Origin: Chloroflexota bacterium
GTDB lineage: Bacteria > Chloroflexota > Anaerolineae > Promineifilales > Promineifilaceae
Assembly: GCA_008501785.1 (NCBI GenBank)
Contig: QQUD01000204.1
Span: 1-11,382 of the forward strand
Length of the DNA stretch: 11,382 bases
Direction of reading: 5' to 3'
Each line of letters begins with the position of its first letter. Within the stretch, counting starts at the first letter, position 1. Below, piece by piece: positions 1 to 5,828 of this stretch. The position numbers and the translations under genes are program-made. The notes beneath the pieces were generated by a model. That model searched no databases and was not told the origin of the DNA. It saw only the letters and a list, made by a program, of their open reading frames with translations.

Positions 1-32
1 GGGTGCGGGACATTTTCACGATTCTCGTCCAT
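1..32 (-). CDS. 5' end of an unidentified minus-strand gene, cut by the window
   Basis: Reading the minus strand, a perfect Shine-Dalgarno AGGAGG (46-41) lies 8 nt before an ATG at 32-30. The frame stays open to the window edge and reads MDENRENVPH. Another in-frame ATG at 38-36 is only 2 nt from the Shine-Dalgarno, so 32 is the better start. The ribosome-binding site is the strongest in the window, which makes a real, well-translated gene likely even though only ten codons are visible. The product cannot be identified from this fragment. The gene is divergent from the nuclease gene that begins near 258. Confidence 0.6.
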   Translation of the reverse strand, partial: MDENRENVPH

Positions 33-40
33 TGACATTA

Positions 41-46
41 CCTCCT
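41..46 (-). promoter_or_regulatory. Strong Shine-Dalgarno of the truncated left-edge gene
   Basis: The minus strand reads AGGAGG, a full anti-Shine-Dalgarno match, 8 nt upstream of the ATG at 32-30. It decides between the two in-frame ATGs. Confidence 0.6.
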
Positions 47-127
47 AGTAGATAAACGTCCCGAAAGCTGCCCAAAATCAAGTCGTTCCTTAATGTAACC
101 TCCGGGAAGTTGTCACCAAATCACCCT

Positions 128-136
128 ATATTAGCA
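128..136 (-). promoter_or_regulatory. Candidate extended -10 promoter for the left-edge gene
   Basis: The minus strand reads TGC-TAATAT (136 to 128), an extended -10 element with five of six -10 consensus bases. The hexamer 17 nt upstream (TTATGC) matches the -35 consensus only weakly. Transcription would begin near 121, giving a leader of about 90 nt before the ATG at 32. This is a consensus match only. Confidence 0.35.
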
Positions 137-186
137 AACCTAATGGGTATGCATAAGCAATAGTAATAGCCACGGCCGTTTTGCAC

Positions 187-202
187 TTTGCAAATCTGCA
201 AA
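187..202. repeat. Small dyad upstream of the nuclease gene
   Basis: TTTGCA (187-192) and TGCAAA (197-202) form a perfect 6-bp inverted repeat around a 4-nt centre. It lies in the divergent promoter region next to an ACGGCCGT site at 172-179. An operator is possible, but nothing else supports this. Confidence 0.3.
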
Positions 203-257
203 CAAACCATTTGAATTGCTATTGCCTGTTCACCCAAATGCCGATTACAATCACGTT

Positions 258-947
258 ATGAGTTTGCTGGAACAAAGATTTAGCTGGTTATTCAATCATC
301 GTTTACAAGCCCGACCCCAATTGCAGCGTCGTCCAATGTCAACATCTGGATTGAGGGTGATGGGGGGGCTAACGGCCGTTACCCTCACCTGGTTCCTCTA
401 CCGCTGGATATTACAACCGGTGTGGATTTCACAACTGCCTTCGCTGATAACAGAACTGGTACAGTTGATGGAGATAGCAGGTGCATTTTCACTCACGTTA
501 TTGTGGGGCGTACTTTGGTGGCAACAGCGGTCACGTATTCAGCAAACACCGCTTGTCACCCTTTCACTCGATGAATTGTATGAAATGGATCCCATTTTGT
601 TTGAAAAGTATGTGGCCCAACTATTTCAGCGACGCGGCTATCGCGTCAAGCATCGCGGGCGAGCTGGCGATATGGGAGTGGATTTAGAGTTGACGAATGG
701 AAACGGCCGTCGCGCCATCGTCCAATGCAAACGCTACCGAAACACCGTAGGCCCCAAAGTCATCCGCGAATTGTACGGCACACTAATCCATGAAAAAGTC
801 GCCCATGGATTCCTGGTTACCACCGGCAACATTTCCAAAGCCGCCCGCGAATGGGCCAAAGGTAAACCCCTGACACTGATTGATGGCAAAATGCTCGTAC
901 AGGTCGTGTCCAAATTAGAGCTAGAACAATCCCAGGTTAGGGAATGA
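258..947 (+). CDS. Membrane-anchored Mrr-type restriction endonuclease-fold protein
   Basis: This 229-aa protein begins at ATG 258. TTG codons at 216 and 222 could extend it by up to 14 residues, but neither start has a clear Shine-Dalgarno. Two hydrophobic segments (about residues 33-52 and 74-89) should anchor it in the membrane with the C-terminal domain in the cytoplasm. Residues 103-218 fit the Mrr catalytic domain of the PD-(D/E)xK superfamily: an E116-KYVAQLF helix, GDMGVD with Asp142, then VQCKRY with Gln156 and Lys158 as the QxK half of the active site. Family members cut DNA, often modified DNA, but many membrane-tethered Mrr proteins have no known substrate. It heads a three-gene run with the hydrolase 30 bp downstream. 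The fold call is firm; the biological role is open. Two ACGGCCGT sites fall inside the gene. Confidence 0.85.
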   Translation: MSLLEQRFSWLFNHRLQARPQLQRRPMSTSGLRVMGGLTAVTLTWFLYRWILQPVWISQLPSLITELVQLMEIAGAFSLTLLWGVLWWQQRSRIQQTPLVTLSLDELYEMDPILFEKYVAQLFQRRGYRVKHRGRAGDMGVDLELTNGNGRRAIVQCKRYRNTVGPKVIRELYGTLIHEKVAHGFLVTTGNISKAAREWAKGKPLTLIDGKMLVQVVSKLELEQSQVRE

Positions 948-965
948 TTTTGGCTTCTGATAAAT

Positions 966-973
966 AAGGGGGG
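966..973 (+). promoter_or_regulatory. G-rich ribosome-binding site of the hydrolase gene
   Basis: AAGGGGGG lies 4 nt before the ATG at 978. It supports that start and independent translation of the second gene in the run. Confidence 0.45.
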
Positions 974-977
974 TTCG

Positions 978-1781
978 ATGTCAGATATTTCCCAATCATT
1001 TTCAATCGTTGTTGCACAATTTCCGATCTGTTTAGATATTGAAAAAAATCTGCAATCCATGCTTGCAATTATCGCCCACACAAAAAAAAATGATATTGTT
1101 CTATTTCCGGAGGGCGCATTATCTGGGTATGATGACGATCCAGGTTTTCTGAAACACATTCGGCCACAAGCAGTGGACAAGGCCATGCTGGTCTTGCAAA
1201 AAGAAGTGACTGACCGAAAAATTCATTTGATATTTGGGTCTTGCTTGCGTGAAAATGGACAATGGTTTAATGCTGGCTTGTATTTCAGCCATAATTCAAG
1301 CCCATTTATTTACTACAAAGTTAATTTAGCCACCCATGAACGTGGGCACTTCCAATCGGGTAATCACCTGCCGGTTTTTACAATCAACAGTGGCAGCAGA
1401 ACGATTACTGCGGGAATGCAGCTATGTCGCGAAATTCGATTTCCTGAACAATGGCAACAGTTAGCACGCTCTGGAGCCGAGCTATTTTTCTACCTCACAA
1501 ATGCTGTGAGCGATGCCCGTGCTTTACCCGTTTGGCGCAGCCATTTGGTTAGCCGCGCTGCTGAAAACCAGCGTTTTGTGATAGCAGCAAATAATGCACA
1601 TGAAAATCAAATGTGCCCGACGATGATCATTAATCCATCTGGCAATATCGTCGCTGAAATTACCAGTAAAGATATTCAAATATTGCGCAAAACGATTGAT
1701 TTGTCCGAAATTTCTAACTGGTACTTAGATCAGGCAAGAACAGATGTGGTAAAAACAACCTCACAAACATATCAAAAATAA
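978..1781 (+). CDS. Carbon-nitrogen hydrolase (nitrilase superfamily)
   Basis: This 267-aa cytosolic enzyme probably hydrolyses a non-peptide C-N bond (an amide or carbamoyl group). The nitrilase catalytic triad is complete: Glu45 in FPEGALSGY, Lys114 in YYKVNL, and Cys150 in GMQLCREIRFPE. Glu121 in THERGHF fits the second conserved glutamate. The length is normal for a single-domain member, and there is no signal peptide. LCREIRFPE followed by GAELFFYLTNA matches the family's post-cysteine strand. The substrate cannot be read from sequence; the amidase or carbamoylase branches fit better than true nitrilases. The gene follows the nuclease by 30 bp and the methyltransferase starts 2 bp after its stop, so all three are probably co-transcribed. 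It looks more AT-rich than its neighbours and has no ACGGCCGT site, which might mean later acquisition, although the gene is short. Confidence 0.88.
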   Translation: MSDISQSFSIVVAQFPICLDIEKNLQSMLAIIAHTKKNDIVLFPEGALSGYDDDPGFLKHIRPQAVDKAMLVLQKEVTDRKIHLIFGSCLRENGQWFNAGLYFSHNSSPFIYYKVNLATHERGHFQSGNHLPVFTINSGSRTITAGMQLCREIRFPEQWQQLARSGAELFFYLTNAVSDARALPVWRSHLVSRAAENQRFVIAANNAHENQMCPTMIINPSGNIVAEITSKDIQILRKTIDLSEISNWYLDQARTDVVKTTSQTYQK

Positions 1782-1783
1782 AG

Positions 1784-2389
1784 ATGGATAAGGATAAAAG
1801 GACGCAGGAAACTTATACTCAAATCGCCGAATCGTACCTGAAAAACAATCAGGATCGGAGCATTGTTGTGCCGGAAATTGAGCGGTTTGTATCATTGGTG
1901 CGACCTGGAGGGCTGGTATTTGATGTGGGATGTGGGCCGGGATATGACACGGCCGTTTTCCACACCCACAACCTACACGCCATCGGCATGGATTATAACT
2001 GGCAAATGATGCACACCGGACGGTCCCAACAACAACTCACCTATGATTTTGTCCAGGTAGACATGCGGCACCTGCCGCTGCGCACCTGTGCCGATGGTCT
2101 ATGGGTGAGTGCGTCGCTGCTGCACATTCCACACAACGAAGTGCCAGCTACGCTGCGAGAATTCCATCGAGTGCTGCGTCCCGACGGGATATTGTATCTG
2201 GCTGTTAAACTGGGCGAGGGCGAATTATGGACTGAAAAATCACATGGACACGACCTGCCACGCTATTTCTCGCTCTGGCAACCGGAAGAGCTGGATAGGA
2301 TGTTGGAAACGGCCGTTTTCACTATCATCGACGGCTGGCTCAACGAACAAACACGTTCCCCTTGGATCATTCGATTTGCCCAAAAATAA
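1784..2389 (+). CDS. Class I SAM-dependent methyltransferase
   Basis: This 201-aa Rossmann-fold methyltransferase belongs to the Methyltransf_11/25-like group. Motif I is VFDVGCGPGYDT (residues 45-56), the SAM-binding glycine loop. Asp70 in AIGMD is the probable ribose-binding acid ending strand 2. Asp93 in QVDMRHLPL fits motif III, and LWVSASLLHIPHNEVPATLREFHRVLRPDG (about 106-135) matches the motif IV region and the typical helix-turn before strand 5. The C-terminal FSLWQPEELDRMLE helix is usual for small-molecule methyltransferases. The methyl acceptor is unknown. No DNA-methylase catalytic motif (DPPY or PCQ) is present, so it is not the modification partner of the upstream nuclease. The ATG is 2 bp after the hydrolase stop, suggesting translational coupling. 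Two ACGGCCGT sites encode DTAVF and ETAVF. Confidence 0.9.
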   Translation: MDKDKRTQETYTQIAESYLKNNQDRSIVVPEIERFVSLVRPGGLVFDVGCGPGYDTAVFHTHNLHAIGMDYNWQMMHTGRSQQQLTYDFVQVDMRHLPLRTCADGLWVSASLLHIPHNEVPATLREFHRVLRPDGILYLAVKLGEGELWTEKSHGHDLPRYFSLWQPEELDRMLETAVFTIIDGWLNEQTRSPWIIRFAQK

Positions 2390-2407
2390 TCATGTCTAAA
2401 CTATTCC

Positions 2408-2429
2408 GCCGAGGGCTGAAGCCCACGGC
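2408..2429. repeat. Hairpin with GGGC-TGAA-GCCC core
   Basis: The arms GCCG-A-GGGC and GCCC-A-CGGC pair over 8 bp with one A-A mismatch around a TGAA loop. It begins 18 bp after the methyltransferase stop codon. No T-run follows, so it is not a textbook intrinsic terminator. A dispersed REP-like element or RNA-stabilising hairpin is more likely. Confidence 0.55.
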
Positions 2430-2434
2430 TACGA

Positions 2435-2508
2435 GGTAATAGGCCATAATCTTGGCCTAGCAAAAGGACCTTTTCTCCGATTGCCTAGCCCCTACCAAAC
2501 CTATTACC
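2435..2508. repeat. Nested inverted-repeat element
   Basis: An outer 9-bp perfect repeat (GGTAATAGG at 2435-2443, CCTATTACC at 2500-2508) encloses two smaller hairpins: TAGGCCA/TGGCCTA (2440-2446 and 2453-2459) and AAAAGG/CCTTTT (2462-2467 and 2469-2474). The first inner stem shares four bases with the outer arm, so the two are alternative pairings. A T-run follows at 2516-2521. It could be a mobile palindromic element or a complex terminator. The stretch 2390-2673 has no credible gene. Confidence 0.45.
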
Positions 2509-2545
2509 GATATAATTTTTTAACTTCCATCACGCCCTGTCGAAG

Positions 2546-2601
2546 TTTGAAAACAACCTAGTATGCAGTGCAATCAATTGATACAAGTTGTTTGCTTCAA
2601 A
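2546..2601. promoter_or_regulatory. Long imperfect stem with a central palindrome upstream of the phosphatase gene
   Basis: TTTGAA-AACAAC (2546-2557) pairs with GTTGTT-TGC-TTCAAA (2587-2601), giving 12 bp with a 3-nt bulge. A perfect palindrome ATCAATTGAT (2573-2582) lies in the loop. The element ends 4 bp before the TGG-TATAGT extended -10, so a regulator-binding site is plausible. Sequence alone cannot identify the regulator. Confidence 0.35.
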
Positions 2602-2604
2602 AAC

Positions 2605-2613
2605 TGGTATAGT
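2605..2613 (+). promoter_or_regulatory. Candidate extended -10 promoter for the phosphatase/nucleotidyltransferase pair
   Basis: TGG-TATAGT is an extended -10 element with five of six -10 consensus bases. No good -35 stands at the right distance; TTGATA at 2578-2583 is too far away. The transcript would start near 2620, about 54 nt before the ATG at 2674. Confidence 0.4.
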
Positions 2614-2673
2614 TAACGACAAGATTTTACAATCTTGGCACTGAAGTTTAGGCAAAGGAAGAAGAGAATTTTG

Positions 2674-3297
2674 ATGACAACTACCATTCTACTCATTCGG
2701 CACGGGCAAACGGATTGGAATTTGGAAGGGCGCATGCAAGGGCATGAGGACATTCCGCTGAACAAAACAGGAGAGCAGCAGGCGCAAGCATTGGCAAAAC
2801 GGCTGGCAACGTGGCCAATTCAAGCAATTTACACAAGCGATTTACAACGCAGTTTGAAAACGGCCGTTACCATCGGCAACACCATCGGCATCAAGCCCAT
2901 CATCAACCCCGTCTGGCGTGAACGAGACTTAGGCGCACTCAGCGGATTGACCCGTACAGAAGCCCGCACCCAATTCCCCAAAGCGTTAAACCACCGCAAT
3001 CACACCAAAATTCACCCACCCAACGGCGAAGATCATCAAACCTTGCAAAATCGAGGGCTGACAGCTTTCAGGCAAATAGCAGCGACCCATCCCGACCAGA
3101 TGGTCGCAGTTGTGTCACATGGCGGGTTACTGCATGTGTTGGTGGCACATTTAATTGGGCTGCCGGGAGGGGAATACGGCCGTTTTACCATTCGCGGCAA
3201 CACAGGCCTCACCATTGCTGAACTGCACGGCGACGACACCGTCGTCACCTGCATCAACGATACCAGCCACCTGGAAAACTTGAATGGAACCATTTAA
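2674..3297 (+). CDS. Histidine phosphatase family protein (phosphoglycerate-mutase-like)
   Basis: This 207-aa protein belongs to the branch-2-like small phosphatases related to GpmB, CobC and PhoE. The catalytic set is complete: LLIRHGQTDWN with Arg9 and nucleophile His10, Arg59 in TSDLQRS, acid/base Glu83 in WRERDLG, and His149 in VSHGG. The reaction is phosphate-ester hydrolysis or transfer through phospho-His10. The substrate cannot be assigned, and no cobalamin or glycolysis gene is nearby to narrow it. ATG 2674 is preferred over an in-frame TTG at 2635 because the family begins two or three residues before the first strand, and purine-rich AAAGGAAG/GAAGAGA (2654-2667) precedes it. The stop overlaps the next start as TAATG, so the next gene is probably translationally coupled. 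ACGGCCGT sites encode KTAVT and EYGRF. Confidence 0.9.
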   Translation: MTTTILLIRHGQTDWNLEGRMQGHEDIPLNKTGEQQAQALAKRLATWPIQAIYTSDLQRSLKTAVTIGNTIGIKPIINPVWRERDLGALSGLTRTEARTQFPKALNHRNHTKIHPPNGEDHQTLQNRGLTAFRQIAATHPDQMVAVVSHGGLLHVLVAHLIGLPGGEYGRFTIRGNTGLTIAELHGDDTVVTCINDTSHLENLNGTI

Positions 3298-4082
3298 TGA
3301 AGCTTGCTGATTTCAACCACTTCACACAAACCCTCACCACCAACTTATCCAATCATCCGCATGTGCTGGGTTTGGTTGCTGCTGGATCCATGGCCAATCA
3401 AGCTTGCCAGCCAGATAAATGGTCAGACCATGATTTTTTTGTGATTGTTTCCCCTGGTACACAGCCAGAATTTAAAACGGACCTTTCGTGGCTGCCTCAA
3501 GCTGATGAGATCGTGCTAGCATTTGAGGAAACAACCCACGGCATGAAGGTGTTGTACAGCTTTGGGCATTTACTAGAGTTTGCCATTTTTGAACCGAATG
3601 AATTACAGCAGGCACGGATCAATCGGTATGCAGTTTTAATTGATAACGGTGATTTTTCGGCTTTGTTTGCAAAATTGGAAAGGGAAACGGCCGTTTCCCT
3701 CCACACCAATCCCCCATCTGATCACAGCCTGTACGGGCAATTTCTGGCAAACCTATTCGTAGGCGTCGGCCGACACGCCCGTGGTGAGCATATCAGCGGA
3801 CGCATCTTTGTAAACACCTACGCCCTCGGACATTTACTCAAATTATTAGTCCGCCATTATCCTGCCAACAACAAAAATCTGCTCGACAATCTGGACCCAT
3901 ACCGCCGTTTCGAACGCGTCTATCCCGAAATGGGCCACCAACTCAACAAAGCACTCAATCAACCCACACCACAAGCAACATTGAGTATATTATCATTATC
4001 CAAAATCTGGTTATCAGAAAAAATATCCCATTTCCCCATAGAGGCGATTGTCACTCTAAAAACCTACATCAAACAAAAATAA
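3297..4082 (+). CDS. Nucleotidyltransferase-fold protein, antibiotic-adenylyltransferase-like
   Basis: This 261-aa protein has the signature of the polymerase-beta nucleotidyltransferase fold: Gly30-Ser31 in LVAAGSMA, then Asp44-x-Asp46 in WSDHDFFVIV as the metal-binding pair. Glu94 in HLLEFAIF could be the third carboxylate. The C-terminal half (about 140-255) is helical (FLANLFVGVGRHARGEHISG, LGHLLKLLVRHYP), as in AadK/ANT-type and MNT-type proteins that hold the acceptor there. It probably transfers a nucleotide to a small molecule or protein. No HEPN-toxin partner is adjacent, so a MntA antitoxin is unlikely. It overlaps the phosphatase stop by one base, which suggests a joint pathway with it. 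A 20-bp perfect palindrome centred on an ACGGCCGT site lies at 3681-3700, encoding ETAVS. The fold is fairly sure; drug resistance should not be assumed. Confidence 0.72.
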   Translation: MKLADFNHFTQTLTTNLSNHPHVLGLVAAGSMANQACQPDKWSDHDFFVIVSPGTQPEFKTDLSWLPQADEIVLAFEETTHGMKVLYSFGHLLEFAIFEPNELQQARINRYAVLIDNGDFSALFAKLERETAVSLHTNPPSDHSLYGQFLANLFVGVGRHARGEHISGRIFVNTYALGHLLKLLVRHYPANNKNLLDNLDPYRRFERVYPEMGHQLNKALNQPTPQATLSILSLSKIWLSEKISHFPIEAIVTLKTYIKQK

Positions 4083-4101
4083 CAATCCAAGTCGCTCATA
4101 G

Positions 4102-4275
4102 TCTTCGTAGGTCAAGATGCTGTCTTGACCTCTTGAAAGTTTTACACCGAGTACCTCAACTTTATGATTTTGTAGGGTGAATTGGCAATTCGCCCAGAGT
4201 GGCGATTTATCAAATCGCCCTACATTTTTAGAAAGTTACGGTACTAGGACAAAACGCTGTTTTATCCTACGAAGA
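4102..4275. repeat. Composite palindromic element filling the spacer before the dipeptidase
   Basis: The spacer 4083-4351 holds no gene but is dense in inverted repeats. A 10-bp terminal pair (TCTTCGTAGG at 4102-4111, CCTACGAAGA at 4266-4275) bounds the element. Inside are AGGTCAAGA/TCTTGACCT (4109-4131, 9-bp stem) and TAGGA-c-AAAAC/GTTTT-a-TCCTA (4245-4269), which lie next to and partly overlap the terminal arms, and a central two-hairpin unit at 4171-4224. Imperfect direct repeats beginning GAAAGTT (4135 and 4231) flank the central unit. It has no ORF, so it would be a non-autonomous MITE-like or REP-like element. Single-copy structured DNA cannot be excluded. Confidence 0.5.
4171..4224. 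repeat. Two-hairpin palindromic unit with TGTAGGG/CCCTACA ends
   Basis: TGTAGGG (4171-4177) and CCCTACA (4218-4224) are perfect inverted ends. Between them are two hairpins: GGGTGAATT/AATTCGCCC (4175-4195, one T-G wobble, 3-nt loop) and GGCGATTT/AAATCGCC (4201-4219, perfect 8 bp, 3-nt loop). The CGCCC-TACA end is shared with the element at the right edge of the window, so the two probably belong to one dispersed family. Confidence 0.6.
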
Positions 4276-4309
4276 TTTTCAAGACTGTGCGTCACGTCGC
4301 AGCCTTCGA

Positions 4310-4315
4310 TATAAT
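4310..4315 (+). promoter_or_regulatory. Candidate -10 element for the dipeptidase gene
   Basis: A perfect TATAAT lies within a 12-bp AT palindrome (4309-4320), 37 nt before the ATG at 4352. No recognisable -35 stands 16-18 nt upstream, so the promoter call rests on the -10 hexamer alone. Confidence 0.35.
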
Positions 4316-4341
4316 TATATGATTATCTAATTAAACAAAAT

Positions 4342-4345
4342 GAGG
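4342..4345 (+). promoter_or_regulatory. Ribosome-binding site deciding the dipeptidase start
   Basis: GAGG is 6 nt before ATG 4352. It overlaps the alternative ATG at 4340, which has no Shine-Dalgarno of its own. This favours the 460-aa over the 464-aa product. Confidence 0.55.
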
Positions 4346-4351
4346 TTTTAC

Positions 4352-5734
4352 ATGTCCCAAGCAGAGATTAACGCCAAAATTGATGCTCATATCGAAAAGA
4401 ATTTGGATTACTGGATTCAACAATTGGCCCGATTGACCAACCAACGCAGCATTTCTGCCCAAAATGATGGAATTACAGAATGTGCAGACCTGGTTGCTAA
4501 AATGCTTGAAGAGCAAGGATTTGCTGCCGAAGTAATGCAGTCGGCCGGCCATCCGGTGGTGTATGGGGAAGGAAACGGCCGTTCTGACAAAACCCTTCTC
4601 TTCTACCTCCACTACGACGTGCAGCCAGCCGAACCACTCGACCTGTGGGTTTCCCCTCCATTTGAATTAACGAAACGCGGTGACAAGCTATATGGACGCG
4701 GCATCAGTGACGACAAAGGACATATCATTTGCCGTTTAGCCGCCCTGTCTGCCGTCAAAGACGTGTTGGGCGAACTGCCCTGCAACGTCAAATTCTTCAT
4801 CGAAGGTGAAGAAGAAATCGGCAGCCCAAACATTCCCGCCTTTGTCGAAGCACATCAGGAAAAATTAGCGGCTGATGGCTGCATCTGGGAATTTGGCGGC
4901 GTTGACTACGACGGTAACCCAGAGCAATCGTTGGGAATGCGCGGTATTTGCTACGTCGAATTATCGGTGCAAACGGCCAATCAAGATGCCCATTCAGGTC
5001 TAACCGGCTCCATCTTCCACAATGCCGCGTGGCGACTGACGTGGGCATTAAGCACGCTCAAAGACCAAAATGAACGCATTCTGATTCCTGGCTTTTACGA
5101 CAATGTGCTGCCGCCTGCGGAAAAAGATTTGGAACTGTTAGCTGCTTTACCGGACCAATCTGAAAAACTGAAGTCGATGTATGGCATTTCAGGATTTTTA
5201 AATGGCATGGAAGGCGGTTTGGAATTGCAGAAAACGGCCGTTTTTCAACCCACCTGCACCATTTGCGGCCTTACCTCAGGCTATCAAGGACCCGGCTCGA
5301 TGACGGTGCTGCCTGCTAAAGCAAGCGCAAAAGTAGATTTCCGCTTGGTTCCCGTGCAAACACCCGAAGAAATTGTGGGCAAATTACGCACTCACCTCGA
5401 TATAAACGGGTTTGAAGATGTGGAAATCACGCTGTTTGGAAACGGCCGTCCCGCCAAAGTAGACCCAGATCATCCAATGGTACAGTTAGCTAACAAAACA
5501 GCGCTTGATGTGTACGGCAAACCACCACAGGTATACCCAATCATTGGGGGCAGTGGTCCAAACTATCCGTTTATTCACGTGCTGGGACTGCCAGTTATCT
5601 CGGCTGGCATCGGCTATCCAGGTGCGCAAGTACACGCACCCAACGAAAATATTCAGATTGATCATTTTGTGAATGGCATCAAGCATACGGCTCGGATTAT
5701 TGAAGGGTTTGCGAAAATTGAAGAAAATAATTAA
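4352..5734 (+). CDS. M20 family metallodipeptidase (carnosinase/PepV-like)
   Basis: This 460-aa zinc exopeptidase probably cleaves dipeptides or trims amino-acid amides in the cytosol; no signal peptide is present. The catalytic domain holds YLHYDVQP (His87, Asp89), GRGISDDKG (bridging Asp120), EGEEEIGS (catalytic Glu154, metal Glu155), and a C-terminal metal His428 in GYPGAQVHAPNENI. The lid domain (about 200-320) carries the family's NQDAHSG with His214. The expected late metal Asp seems to be Glu180 in CIWEFGG, which would be a conservative change; this alignment is from memory. ATG 4352 is chosen over ATG 4340 because GAGG (4342-4345) lies 6 nt before it. The gene stands alone between two palindromic spacers. 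Three ACGGCCGT sites encode GNGRSD, KTAVF and GNGRPAK. Confidence 0.93.
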   Translation: MSQAEINAKIDAHIEKNLDYWIQQLARLTNQRSISAQNDGITECADLVAKMLEEQGFAAEVMQSAGHPVVYGEGNGRSDKTLLFYLHYDVQPAEPLDLWVSPPFELTKRGDKLYGRGISDDKGHIICRLAALSAVKDVLGELPCNVKFFIEGEEEIGSPNIPAFVEAHQEKLAADGCIWEFGGVDYDGNPEQSLGMRGICYVELSVQTANQDAHSGLTGSIFHNAAWRLTWALSTLKDQNERILIPGFYDNVLPPAEKDLELLAALPDQSEKLKSMYGISGFLNGMEGGLELQKTAVFQPTCTICGLTSGYQGPGSMTVLPAKASAKVDFRLVPVQTPEEIVGKLRTHLDINGFEDVEITLFGNGRPAKVDPDHPMVQLANKTALDVYGKPPQVYPIIGGSGPNYPFIHVLGLPVISAGIGYPGAQVHAPNENIQIDHFVNGIKHTARIIEGFAKIEENN

Positions 5735-5743
5735 TTTGTGAAC

Positions 5744-5813
5744 TGTTGAATTGATGAATTGTTAATGACGCACATTCCGACTCATTAACAATTTTCCATT
5801 CACCAATTCAACA
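5744..5813. terminator. Long palindrome between convergent genes, probable two-way terminator
   Basis: An inner 12-bp perfect stem (AATTGTTAATGA at 5757-5768, its complement at 5782-5793, 13-nt loop) sits inside an outer 10-bp perfect stem (TGTTGAATTG at 5744-5753, CAATTCAACA at 5804-5813). It fills the 94-bp gap between the dipeptidase stop at 5734 and the LysM-gene stop at 5829. A short T-run (TTTT) follows the inner stem on the plus strand. The stems are AT-rich, weaker than a standard terminator, but the position fits termination of both transcripts. GAATTG/CAATTC units also repeat in tandem, so it may be a dispersed element. Confidence 0.55.
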
Positions 5814-5828
5814 ATTAATTATTTTCTT

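Noticed and set aside
734..1186. 150-codon open frame on the minus strand
   Set aside because: It is antisense across the Mrr active-site region and the hydrolase start, both of which have clear family motifs. Its translation shows no domain.
1784..2389. Methyltransferase as the modification partner of the upstream Mrr-type nuclease
   Set aside because: It has the SAM loop but no DNA-methylase motif such as DPPY or PCQ, and its C-terminal part fits small-molecule methyltransferases.
3297..4082. HEPN/MNT toxin-antitoxin pair
   Set aside because: The nucleotidyltransferase has a helical C-terminal half instead of being a minimal MNT domain, and the adjacent gene is a phosphatase rather than a HEPN protein.
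4102..4275. CRISPR array or tRNA in the repeat-filled spacer
   Set aside because: The repeats are inverted and nested, not regularly spaced direct repeats, and no cloverleaf with a T-arm or CCA end can be formed.
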